Shown here: positions 1 through 9,600 of the stretch, one piece after another
How the letters are laid out: each line of letters begins with the position of its first letter
Numbering within the stretch: the first letter of the stretch is position 1
Source of the DNA: Syncephalastrum monosporum B8922
Lineage: Eukaryota > Mucoromycota > Mucoromycetes > Mucorales > Syncephalastraceae
Reading direction: 5' to 3'
NCBI GenBank assembly: GCA_000697355.1
Contig: JNEN01001253.1
Location: 1 to 64,000 of the forward strand
DNA: 64,000 bases
Program-made: the position numbers and the translations under genes
Notes under the pieces: generated by a model
The model's input: only the letters and a program-made list of their open reading frames with translations
Told to the model about the DNA's origin: nothing
The model's database searches: none

Positions 1-238
1 CACTACTATTTATAAAACTATCAAATTTCAGATAATATCTAGATTTTTAAACCAAATTTCAAATAATATAAAAAATATTAGATATAGAGCTTTTTTCAAT
101 TTATTGTTAACTTCTGAAATTTTTATTATATTATATATTTTAGATTAATTTACTGTATATACTGTATTTATAAGTCTTCAGACATTGCTGAATATTTATT
201 ATTTCTATTACTATTATTTAAATCATTAGTATTAATTT

Positions 239-487
239 TTAATTTATCTTTATTCTTACTTTTACTTTTATTTTTTTATTATTACATTCAATAGTATTAT
301 ATTCATCTAACATAAACTTATACTCATATTTAGCTTTATCACACTTTAAGGTATATATCACTATATTATTTCTACATTTTTTTATATTGAATTCTTTTAT
401 ATTGTAATCATTATTTTTTAATATTAAATCAATTATATAGCTATTTTTAATATTATTTTTGAAGTCATCATCAAGAAAGGGATTCAT
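239..487 (-). CDS. Hypothetical 82-aa protein in AT-rich segment
   Basis: An open frame of 82 codons starts with ATG at 487 and reads leftwards. The product is rich in Asn, Lys, Ile and Tyr, as expected from coding in very AT-rich DNA, and shows alternating charged and hydrophobic residues rather than low-complexity poly-Lys. No family is recognised and no clear Shine-Dalgarno sequence precedes the start. It lies in the segment left of the adapter sequence, so it probably does not belong to the fungus. It could be a small bacterial gene or a chance frame; at this base composition chance frames are shorter because TAA is frequent. Confidence 0.35.
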   Translation of the reverse strand: MNPFLDDDFKNNIKNSYIIDLILKNNDYNIKEFNIKKCRNNIVIYTLKCDKAKYEYKFMLDEYNTIECNNKKIKVKVRIKIN

Positions 488-757
488 TTTAAATATTCTT
501 TGTAATATTTTTATATTCGATAAGGTATTTAGAAATATGTTGTGATAGTTTATACCAAAATTTTAGCTATTCCATGAAATGATATCAATAACAATATAGA
601 ATTTTATTAATACTACAAGATAGGATTTATAAATCTGTCTTTAGTATAAGAATAAAGTTACCTTTCTATTATAGATGGAATAACTTTTTCTTAATTTAAT
701 AGATATTATTAAACAAAATTGAATTTATATTGATATAAATAAATAGTTAAATTAAAT

Positions 758-1069
758 ATGAATTTTAATGATGCTAAAAAGTTTTTATTAAGCTTGGTAT
801 TATACAAAGAAGATTTTTATAAATATAATCTACATAATAATAGAATATATAAAGTTAATCTTAATAGAAAATATAATAAAGTAAAAGGTATTTATGATGA
901 AATTTTAAAAAATAAAGTGTTTAATGAAACTTTCGAAGAATATATAGTCAAATTTAAAGAATTTATAATTAATAATGAGTTCTATCAAGTATATTTAATT
1001 GAATATGATATAATATTTTTATTAAATGACTTTATAGATTATAAAATGATTATTTTTACAGAAGAATAA
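758..1069 (+). CDS. Hypothetical 103-aa protein in AT-rich segment
   Basis: A 103-codon frame runs from ATG at 758 to TAA at 1069. The product is soluble-looking and rich in Lys, Asn, Tyr, Phe and Ile, with several amphipathic stretches and no signal peptide or membrane segment. No family is recognised. A frame this long in DNA so poor in G and C, where TAA and TAG are frequent, is more likely coding than not. The lack of introns and the codon choice fit an AT-rich bacterium better than the fungal genes further right. There is no obvious ribosome-binding site in the AT-only leader. Confidence 0.45.
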   Translation: MNFNDAKKFLLSLVLYKEDFYKYNLHNNRIYKVNLNRKYNKVKGIYDEILKNKVFNETFEEYIVKFKEFIINNEFYQVYLIEYDIIFLLNDFIDYKMIIFTEE

Positions 1070-1432
1070 AAGTATAATAAACTTCAATACCAAAATATAA
1101 ATTTGAAATTGATTCCAAATTAAAGTTTAGCATTACTAATATAACAGTAATAATATAAGTTAATCTTTATAATATTCTAAAAGACAGATTAATAAAATCC
1201 GTTTTCTTTTTATAATATAATTTCCTAATTTCTAAAATTAATTCTAATTCTATATCAGCATTACTCTGTGTTATTTATAATTTTGATTAATACTATTAAC
1301 CTATTGTTTCTATAATTATGTTTTATACTAGTTACTTTTCAGCTATTAGTTATTTATACCACTTTTCAAGAATTCTGTAAATATATCTTTGGATTTATTA
1401 GAATTTCTCCATTTAAATTCATTAAAGTGCTT

Positions 1433-1451
1433 CTGTCTCTTATACACATCT
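1433..1451. other. Tn5/Nextera transposase mosaic-end sequence (adapter)
   Basis: CTGTCTCTTATACACATCT is a perfect 19-base match to the Tn5 mosaic end used in Nextera libraries. It sits exactly where base composition jumps from very AT-rich to ordinary fungal DNA. A natural 19/19 match at such a boundary is very unlikely. I read it as an unremoved library adapter or mate-pair junction that fused two unrelated fragments during assembly. Confidence 0.93.
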
Positions 1452-1482
1452 CAAGCGACGTTGACTTTTTATTTCTAGAAAT

Positions 1483-1572
1483 ATGACATTGATTTTAATT
1501 GGCCAATGACATCAATTTTGGCTGACCAATGAAATCATTTTTAATGACCAGTGACATTGATTTTGATTGGCT
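1483..1572. repeat. Four degenerate 22-23 bp tandem repeats with CCAAT motifs
   Basis: Units start at about 1483, 1506, 1529 and 1551. Each begins with a form of ATGACATTGATTTT and ends with a form of GGCCA/GACCA, so successive junctions read GGCCAATGA or GACCAATGA. That creates CCAAT boxes in a row. The array starts about 30 bp right of the adapter. It may be a remnant satellite or a regulatory CCAAT array; no gene start lies close by. Confidence 0.6.
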
Positions 1573-1900
1573 GTGGCATTACTTGTTGGAAGCACTGTAT
1601 GCAAGCAAACACCTGAATTATTTATTTCCGAGTCTGCAAGGGCTTAGATTTCGGGTAGCTTGCTATGTAAACCCTCAAATCAGGGTCTGCTTGTTACTTA
1701 AATAATGAATCGCCTACCTATGTACACTACTAGATGCCACTTTCTACTCTGACATGTTGATTGCATGCTTGTCAACATATACCCGTTCCTGACTCTAGAG
1801 CGGAGGAAATGCTGCATGATATCTGCGTGAATGTGTATATGTGGATGGATTACAACCACTGCAAATGAGTTATATATCTATCTATATAATAAAAAAAAAG

Positions 1901-1975
1901 AGTGCGCCTAACTCCGCTAACTCGACTTATAACTAATTACGTAAGCAGGCCCGGGTTCAATTCCCGGGCAGGGTG
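1901..1975 (+). repeat. tRNA-like head with B-box and T-arm hairpin (possible SINE)
   Basis: Positions 1949-1969 form a perfect 7-bp stem (GCCCGGG/CCCGGGC) around the 7-nt loop TTCAATT, and 1954-1964 reads GGTTCAATTCC, a close match to the Pol III B box (GGTTCGANTCC). A weak A-box-like stretch lies about 45 bp upstream (around 1909). No acceptor stem can be folded, so this is not an intact tRNA gene. An A9 run directly precedes the element (1891-1899). I infer a tRNA-derived SINE head or a decayed tRNA. Confidence 0.4.
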
Positions 1976-2010
1976 TCTGCCAAAGTGGATCACTTTGAGC
2001 TGTGAACGGT

Positions 2011-2330
2011 ACCTGACGTCAATCTTCATCAAGGTATCTTACCCGTGTTCTTCGGTAAATGTGAACCGCGTGATGGTAAAGTAGGCCAATGAATCCTCTG
2101 AAACGCGAAAGATACCTGACGTCAATACCTGTCAGGGACCATATCTTTGAGCTCTTTTTCCCCATTGGTAAAACGTGGATTGCGTGATAGCTTGGTTAGC
2201 CAATGGAACCTATGAAACTTGGAAAAAAAGCTCGACGTCAATCCCTGTCAGGTCCTTATCTTTTACTTCTCCTTTCCCATTGGCGCAGCCGGCCCGTGTT
2301 CTTGCATGAATATCGATTGACACGCGCTCT
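2011..2330. repeat. Three diverged ~103-116 bp tandem repeats with TGACGTCA and CCAAT
   Basis: Copies begin near 2011, 2114 and 2230. They share the order (C)TGACGTCAAT, then CTGTCAGG, ATCTTT and CATTGG/CCAATG motifs. Copies 1 and 2 contain the full palindrome TGACGTCA (CRE/ATF-type bZIP site) and copy 3 has CGACGTCA. CCAAT boxes lie between them. This may be a repeat element or a duplicated promoter module. It stands about 0.6 kb upstream of the GC-rich orphan exons at 2870. Confidence 0.55.
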
Positions 2331-2579
2331 TTCTCATAAAAGGTCTTTTGTTTTCTCTCACGTCTACTTTTCTTCTTCTTCTTCTTTACCCTGGTCAAGT
2401 CATACTGCTGGCAAGTATATACGAAAGGACTATAGTTACAAGTATAAACTAATAAGAAGTACAACATAGACCACTGCATCCCCATAAGTCCCTCTGCCAC
2501 CGGTTGCCCGCCCCCAAACTGCACCGGTGTGCATGATAGTAAGTTCTCGCGTCAATAGTACACGGTCTTGGACAACACT

Positions 2580-2868
2580 AACCTCCTTCTGAATGTATAC
2601 TTAGCTTGCCGTCTTCTTGCTCGCCTCTCCTCCTGTCTTCTCTTCCGCTCGCACCTCTTCCACCTCCTTTCCGCTTGCTGTCCTCCCATCAGAGGTTTTT
2701 TTTCCGCTTTTTCCTCTGCCCGTAAGTGAAACAGATTCAGGTCTATGCAATGAATATGAGACATTAACGCACGTTTCAGTTCCGCTCCTTTCTCGCGTCC
2801 CCTTTGCGTCTCTTCCTCTCCGCCTCCTCTGCCTTTCTTCTTTCCCGCTTGCGACCCACTAGCCGGCG
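2580..2868 (+). promoter_or_regulatory. Polypyrimidine-rich leader or promoter tract
   Basis: Two long C/T-rich tracts (about 2600-2720 and 2780-2855) precede the ATG at 2869. Such pyrimidine tracts are common just upstream of start codons elsewhere in this window. This supports the idea that the exons at 2869-3049 once belonged, or still belong, to an expressed gene. No TATA box is seen. Confidence 0.35.
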
Positions 2869-3049
2869 ATGGTGGCCACCGTTGAAAACACCTTTATAGA
2901 CATCGCCCTAGCGCCAAATGTCTGCTCCCCGCCCACCGGTAAGTGTTTTGCAACTGGGTAATGCGCCACTGTGACTCAAACGTGTATTCAGCTCAGGTGA
3001 GGCGGCGGCCGCGCGCCGTGAGCGCGCATCAACGACCCCACGCCGGTAT
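2869..3049 (+). pseudogene. GC-rich orphan 5' exons, probable gene fragment
   Basis: An ATG at about 2869 opens a 23-codon exon (MVATVENTFIDI...). It is followed by a canonical donor (GTAAGT) and, after about 53 nt, an acceptor (TTCAG). The second exon stays in frame for about 18 codons (basic, Arg-rich) and runs into another donor, GTATGT, at about 3049. The two exons are clearly GC-richer than both flanks. Beyond 3049 I find only one short continuation: an acceptor near 3246 followed by about 24 open codons to a stop. No family is recognised. This may be a small gene of about 66 aa or, more likely, the 5' remnant of a broken gene. Confidence 0.25.
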
Positions 3050-3878
3050 GTATATTAAAAATGAAGGATAGTCCACGAGAACTGATTTCGGAACGAAATT
3101 TCGTAGGCTAGTTATTGCATGAATGAAATGATGACTTCCCTTACATTATGGATACGAATTATAATAATGTAGAACTAGGCAGGAATAAACAACATACGAC
3201 GCTTCTTAAAATTCCTATAATTGCCATTGTGATCTAGCTAACCAGCAAGACCTCCTTCCTTGGTCAAATCGATCGAGGTAGTACCAAAACAATATCGAAA
3301 TTTACCTGCAGTCAATCGGTAGAGAGTTGTCGCAAAACACGGCTGTAAGCACTCAAATTTGGCTCAATAGTTCTCTCCGGGATCATATCACGTAGTTCCA
3401 TCAAGAGGCTGGAGCAAAGGATACAGATATACGACTTTTTTTGTAGAGAGTCTTTGTCTCTTGAAACCCTACGCTTTCAGTAGATATTACACTGTGAGTA
3501 ACAGACCCGGTGTTGGATACAGTTAGCAAGAATGATACATGAAAAGTCTTCTGTAAGGTGAGTACGGCAAGACCGGCTTGTCACAAATAAAATTGGAATG
3601 GCGTGTGACAAGAAGGACGTAATCTATCCAGGCGTGGTGTTAGACCTGTGATAGGTATACACTTTATGAACGCGTATATTATCTGTCTTGTATTGGGTAT
3701 GCTACGTACCTAAGCTCTTAGTATGCATAGTAGTCAGAAAGAGCACCATCGACGGAGAATATGTGTGTCTGTAACATGTATTAGTCGGACTTAGAAAGTG
3801 AGAGCAGCGCCCTGCCTTCTGAGTGGGCAGAGTGTCCTGTGTTTTATACATATTGGGTGGACCCTTGTTGTCTTCTTT
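3050..3878. other. Intergenic region
   Basis: This is about 0.8 kb of average-composition DNA with stops in all frames, apart from the doubtful third exon of the fragment on its left. I see no repeat, tRNA or convincing TATA box. It presumably contains the promoter of the J-protein gene starting at 3879. Confidence 0.6.
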
Positions 3879-6514
3879 ATGGATCCGTACGATTACAACT
3901 TTGATTCACGGTCTATACCAGAGGAAGACCTCGCTGACGATGATTTAGCCCAGCTCGAGAGAGAGCTCATGCCTCAGCCAAACGATTATTATGGTGTCTT
4001 GAACGTCTCTCGCAATGTACGACCCGATAACAACAATAAGATATCAAACGCGTATACTCACGACGTTTGTAAAGGTCACCCCAGAAGAGCTGAAAGAATC
4101 CTACAAGAAGCTCTGCCGATTCTTCCACCCAGATAAGGCAAGTGACTGCCGTCTAATACGTGTATGTACAGTGTAGGCTCACTCTTTCTCTCTCTCTCGC
4201 AGCATAACAATGCCGAGAACAAGAAACTGGCCGAGGCTCGTTTTCAGGTCATTCAAAAGGCCTATGAAGGTAATGCGACCGATCCGCCAAGCATTGCTGT
4301 CATTAACAGTCTGAGCCAGTGTTGAGCGATCCGACCAAGCGTGCGATCTACGATACCTATGGCGAGGAAGGCCTCCAAGCCAAGTGGGAGGTCGGCACGA
4401 AGTACAAGACAACCGAAGAGGTACAGCGTTTATTACTCTGGATTGGCATGATCTGACAGACACCGCAGCTGCAACAAGAATACGAGAAACAAGCCAAGAA
4501 GGAACGAGAGCAGCAGCTGGAAAACCTGGTGCATTCTCGAGGCGAGGTCCAGCTCAGCGTGGATGCCTCGGGGGTGTTTGACCCGTACGAGCCGCCTGTC
4601 TTTGCCGGCTTCGGCCAACCCGCTCCTCCTCCCAAGAAGGGCCCTTTCCATGCCCTTACCAAACTGCAGACACAGCAGCTGTTTATGCGCCACTCCTTTG
4701 AGGTAACTTGGGACCGTCTACGTCATCTGGGTATTCATTCGTTGCGCTATCTAGACCCAGGTGGGCCCTCAGACCCGCGCTATCTTGGGCGGGTCGATGC
4801 TCTCCCGAGGCGGTGTGGGTGGTGGTAATATCATGGGCACAATTCGCCACACTTTCTCTCCCAAGCTCTCTGGAGAGGTAAGTACACTTGGATATAGCCA
4901 TTCGGTCCAATGGCTCATTGCGAGCTCTATTATAGGCATCCACTACCTTGTTGCATCCCCGCGTTCTTGCCGCCAAGCTGTATTACAACCCATCATCGGA
5001 TAGGCAAGCGTTTTTATAACGGCCGAGTGATCCACTGCTAACATGTAGAGCAGCTTTATCAACGCCGTAGCACAAACGCGAACCTTGTATGCACCTCCCA
5101 TAGTGACCATGACGGCAGGTCGTCGCCTGTATGCGTCCACCACCGGTTACGTCACATATCGCACCGGCGAATGGTCTCTTTTGGGCTGGGGTGGCGATGT
5201 ATCGCGCAAGATGGACAGGTCGTCGGCTGCCGTCGGCATTGCGACCAACAAGAAAGACACAAACTACAGCGTCGAGCTCCAGACCGGCATCATCGCCTCG
5301 CATATTGCGGTCGAATACACGCGCAAGATGCCACGCCAGATCCAGCTGCGCCTCTCGGGTGTGATTTCGACCGCAGGCGGCGTCACAGCGAGTGTTGGTG
5401 GTGATCAAAAGGTCACCGAACATACACGTGTCGGCATGTCCCTTGAATGTGGCGTACCTTCCGGCGTCCATGTCAAGTTCAGGTGAGTTTAAAATATAGG
5501 GTTCTGCGAACGGGTTTACTGAACGGCGTACAGAGTCTCTCGATTGGGACAGAAGGTCGTGGTACCCATCATCCTCTCTCCCGAATTCGACCTTCGCCTC
5601 GTCTTCTTCGGCGCCGTCGTGCCGGTCTCGCTTGCAGTCGCGTTGGATCAGTGCATTATGAAGCCCAGACGGCGGAGACTGGTCAAAGAGTAAGTCGGAC
5701 AGACACACCAAAAAAAGTCATTCGAGGGCATTTGGGTCTTTGTATTTATTCTTCCCCTTTAGGAAAATTCGGCAACTGCGCGAAGAGCACGCCGAGTATT
5801 TGGCGATGCGCAAACAAGAAGCGCTCGACGGTCAAAAGCTCATGCAGGAGGTGGCTGACCGGAAACGGTCTCAGGAGGAACGCAAACGCGACGGTAAGTA
5901 ATATAACACTGGCGTTGTTGATACGATCAGCAACGAGCAGGAAAAAGCAAGAGAGAGAGAGAGGGGGGGGGGCGGGGAAAGGAAAATCAACAAAAATCAA
6001 TAACATCATACTCAACACAAATACCAAAAACATAGGTCTTGTGATCGTTCGTGCGTGGTACGGAAACGTCGAAAAGCTGGGCGACCTTTTGGATGAAGAG
6101 ACCGAAATTCCAGAGGACGTAATTGACGTGACGGTGGTGATCCAAGCGTTGGTCAACGAATCGCGGCTGACGATCCCTAGCGGACATTCCAAGGCAAGTA
6201 TAGCTCTCGCATGTGATATTTGCACAATAACTTATTTTTCTGCTTCTGAATATAGACCAACATCCTTGGCTTTTATGATCCATGCCTCGGTGAACGCAAA
6301 CAGCTCCGGATACACTATAGATTCCAACACCGGTTGCATATTGTGACGGTAGAAGACAAGGCGGCTCTTATCTGCCCTATGCGATGTGAGTAGATCATCT
6401 GAGAGTGATGTTTGTCATGCTCCATTGTCTCTCTCCATGATTCAAAATATCCAAAATATCTAATTGTGTACTTACGCACTATTTACTTTTCCGTTTTTAG
6501 CCCACCTCTGTTAG
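3879..6514 (+). CDS. DNAJC11: DNAJC11-like mitochondrial J protein (J domain + DUF3395)
   Basis: Splicing 13 exons gives a 602-residue protein, close to animal DNAJC11 (about 560). Residues ~37-105 form the J domain: NDYYGVLNVSRN, then KESYKKLCRFFHPDK with the HPD tripeptide that stimulates Hsp70, then KAYEVLSDPTKRAIYDTYGEEGL. The middle is a beta-rich region (GGGNIMGTIRHTFSPK, SVELQTGIIASH) as in DNAJC11. The C-terminus (GLVIVRAWYGN, DVTVVIQALV, FYDPCLGE) is DUF3395. In animals DNAJC11 associates with the mitochondrial outer membrane and the MICOS/SAM bridge; the same role here is inference. Introns at 4138-4202, 5004-5050 and 6194-6255 have GC-AG borders with GCAAG donors. The start ATG 3879 begins just before the acidic N-terminus. 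The chitin synthase gene starts only 134 bp downstream on the same strand. Confidence 0.9.
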
Positions 6515-6648
6515 ACACCAACAAAATAAAAAAAAGAAAAAGAAAAAAAAAATAACACACTCGTTACACAGGTTTTGTGATTCCCAAGACCAACATTTTC
6601 GTCAACGCTTTCCTTCCTTTTCCTTTTCTTTTTTTTTTTTTATACTTG

Positions 6649-9600
6649 ATGTCTTCTCCACCGAATCGAGGGTATTATACACCTGCGTTGCGTGGGCCAG
6701 CACCACAGCCGCCGCCACAGCGGTACAGTAACTCAGGCACACCCAATGTACATTATGCGTCTCGAGGGCCCGAGAGCAGCAGTAGTAGCGGTGGAAGCAA
6801 CACAACCATGGGTAGTCCTCCGCAGAGTGGCAGCAGTGGAAGACCACGCGGCCATCAACAACCACAACCGCAGCGATATTCGTATAACAAAAAGTTGCCT
6901 CAAGCACCTCCGTCGCATCATCATCAGCAACAACCGTATCATCGCAGTGCTTCCGGTCAACCTCGGAGTCCGCCGCAACACCGCACGCCGCCGCAACAGC
7001 AGCACCAGCAGCACCAGCAACGGCAGCATAGGCGGTTAGCTGGAGTCGAACCTGCTCCAGAAAACGTACGTCACCGACACGATCCAAACACCCCGCCTGT
7101 CCCTCCGCATCGCGGAGGCACGCCCCCCACCCGTGCTTTTTACAACCGCGGCATCAGCACAGCACTTCCTCCTCAGCGCCGACCTTCGAACGGGATGGGC
7201 GTCTCGCGGTCGCGGTCGCTTTCCCGCCCAGAGCGCTATCGCCCTCGCCCAGGCATGATTGCTCCCACGCGTGCGCCTCAACCTCCGCCCCATCACCACG
7301 CAGCCCAACAGGGAGCAGGCTTGAGTCGGTCCGCGAGCGGCTATCCCGTGGCCATGCGACGACCGGAGCCCATGTCGAATCGACTACAGAACCAGCTCCA
7401 GCAGCAGAAGCTTCAGCAGCAGGCGGAAGCTGGTCTCAACGTGCCGAGCGGCAGACCCTCCATGATTTCTTCTCGGCCGCAGCCCCCAGAGAAGCGTGCG
7501 AGCCAGGAAGATGACGAAGTTAAACCAGACGTGTTGACAAGCTGGTGGGCATACACTGCTTATATCCTGACCTGTTGTATCCCTGGCTGCTGTATTCGCG
7601 TGTGTCTACGGAAACGCAATGTGCTCGTGCAGCAAGCCTGGAGAGAAAAAGTAAGATTCATTAATCACGCGCGCTAAAATAGTAGCATGTCTTGGCTCAC
7701 CGATTGAGTTGTTAGATTGCTCTCGTTATTTTGATCCTCCTTCTCTGTGGTGCGCTCGTGTAAGTCATTCGTCTCTTTTTTTTTTTTTTTTGGCATTTCC
7801 TTGTCGCTCATCGTATTGCTATTCTGGCTCCCCCCCCCCTCTCCCCCGTCCCCTTCATCTTGCAGGTATATCACATATGGGTTAAATCGAACCCTGTGCC
7901 CCCAGTCGCGTGCCAGCTACCCTTACTCTGTTCAGCTCGATGGTCGCCGCGTACCCATCTACCGCGACGATGCGCGCGTCTTTGGCCAGGTCTACAAGAT
8001 GGACGATCTCAAAAGCTTCTTTTCTAGCAAAGGCCTGAACCTCACCAATGACTACCAAAACATGGATTTGAGCCCCATTTTCAATGGCGACACCAAAGGC
8101 GCATGTAACCGCTACGGTACCAATGCTGGGCTAGGTCCATGTAAACTGGACAGTCCTTATGGTAAGCGCAGACAGGCAGTATGTTTCTTTTTTATGCATT
8201 TTCTAAACTGAAGACATCTTCAGGTGGTTCGGTCACACCTACGGATGGCAATTGTCTCTCTTTTTCTGAGCTTCAGAAATCTTACTCTTCTTCGGCCTCT
8301 GTTGGTTTTGACTGGGAGGACTTTGATCCCCAATACAGAATCAACACAGGCAACCTTGTCCTCATCGGCAACAGCGGTAAGTCCTCACACATATGCTTCC
8401 AATAATAGCTGACTGATGGAATGATTTTCAGTGCTGAACTTCACGGACTATATGAGCAACACAAGCAAAACGTATGGTAACTACGTCGACTCGGTCATCC
8501 GGAGCAATGTCGGTAAGGACGCCTCGTATGTCCTGTCCTACACGCCGGAAGGCGCCAATGCCCGCGACTGCCTGCTTGCGCGTTACGGCTCGGGGATCAT
8601 GGAGAGCGACACGGCAGGATGCATTGCCGGTCAAATTATCATGAATCTTATGCTCGCCGTCATCATTGCTATGATTGTCGTCCGCTACTCGATGGCCCTC
8701 ACCTTTCAGTGGTTCATTGCCGGCCGTCTTGTTAAGCCTGGTGGGCGCTCCAACTGGCTCGCGTGGCGTTCCATCAAGGGCGGTAACGAGGATCCTGCAA
8801 ACCATATCCCGGGCCCATACAACTATTATGGCGTGGCCGGCAATCACCGCAACGGGTCGTCGGATTCGCTTGGCAATACCTCGTCGGACTCGTCGCACAA
8901 TTCAGCTGATCACCCACGTCAAGCTCTGCGATCCACCACCCCGCCTTCCGATATTGTCAGCACCGAGCTGTATACGATCATGCTCGTGACCTGTTATTCG
9001 GAGGGCCGAGATGGTCTCAAGACCACCATGGATAGCTTGGCCAAAACAACGTACTCAAAGAAGCACAAGGTAGGGAGACCTTAGACGAGGCTGCACTTTG
9101 GCTCATTTCTACCATAGTGTTTCTTTATCATCGCCGACGGTATGATCACAGGTGCGGGCGAGACCCAGAGCACACCAGATATCGTTGTGAGCATGCTTGA
9201 TTTGGACCCAGCCATGCGCGATCCGAAGCCGTCCTCCTACGTCGCGATTGCCGACGGCGAACGTCAGCTTAACATGGCTAAAGTTGTAAGTATACATCGT
9301 GTATCACACACACTTTACCTCATTCATTCCATCATATAGTACGCTGGTCATTATGGCGGAGTCCCCTGCGTCGTTATTGTGAAGGTCGGCACCGAGGAAG
9401 AGCAGAACAAGCCAAAAGCCGGTAACCGTGGCAAACGTGACTCTCAAGTAAGAAATGATGCAATTGAAATATTATATGGTATTCAACGATCCATTGGCAT
9501 CCATTAGCTTGTTTTGATGCAGTTCTTCCAACGTGTCCTATTCAACGACCGTCTCTCTGAGCTCGACTATGAAATCTTTTGGAAGATGACTTGGCTCATG

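Larger units (their letters stand above)
1..1432. other. Extremely AT-rich segment of foreign or misplaced origin
   Basis: This stretch is overwhelmingly A and T, unlike all sequence to its right. It carries short open frames coded with A/T-ending codons and rich in Lys, Asn, Ile and Tyr. The composition break falls at a perfect Tn5 mosaic end (1433-1451). I infer that the segment was joined to the fungal contig by a library adapter and comes from another molecule: an AT-rich bacterium, an organelle or another AT-rich genome. I could not assign the source. There is no rRNA, tRNA or recognisable mobile-element gene in it. Confidence 0.75.

Noticed and set aside
1901..1975. Functional tRNA gene
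   Set aside because: Only the T-arm is convincing. The acceptor stem and anticodon arm do not fold.
1902..2862. Short ORFs (60-104 codons) between 1.9 and 2.9 kb
   Set aside because: They run through tandem repeats and polypyrimidine tracts on both strands and lack domain features.
6577..6648. Upstream in-frame ATG of the chitin synthase giving a hydrophobic leader
   Set aside because: The added residues come from a T/C homopolymer-rich leader (FLPFPFLFFFLYL) and the protein is a multi-pass enzyme that does not need this signal. ATG 6649 is at the leader's end.
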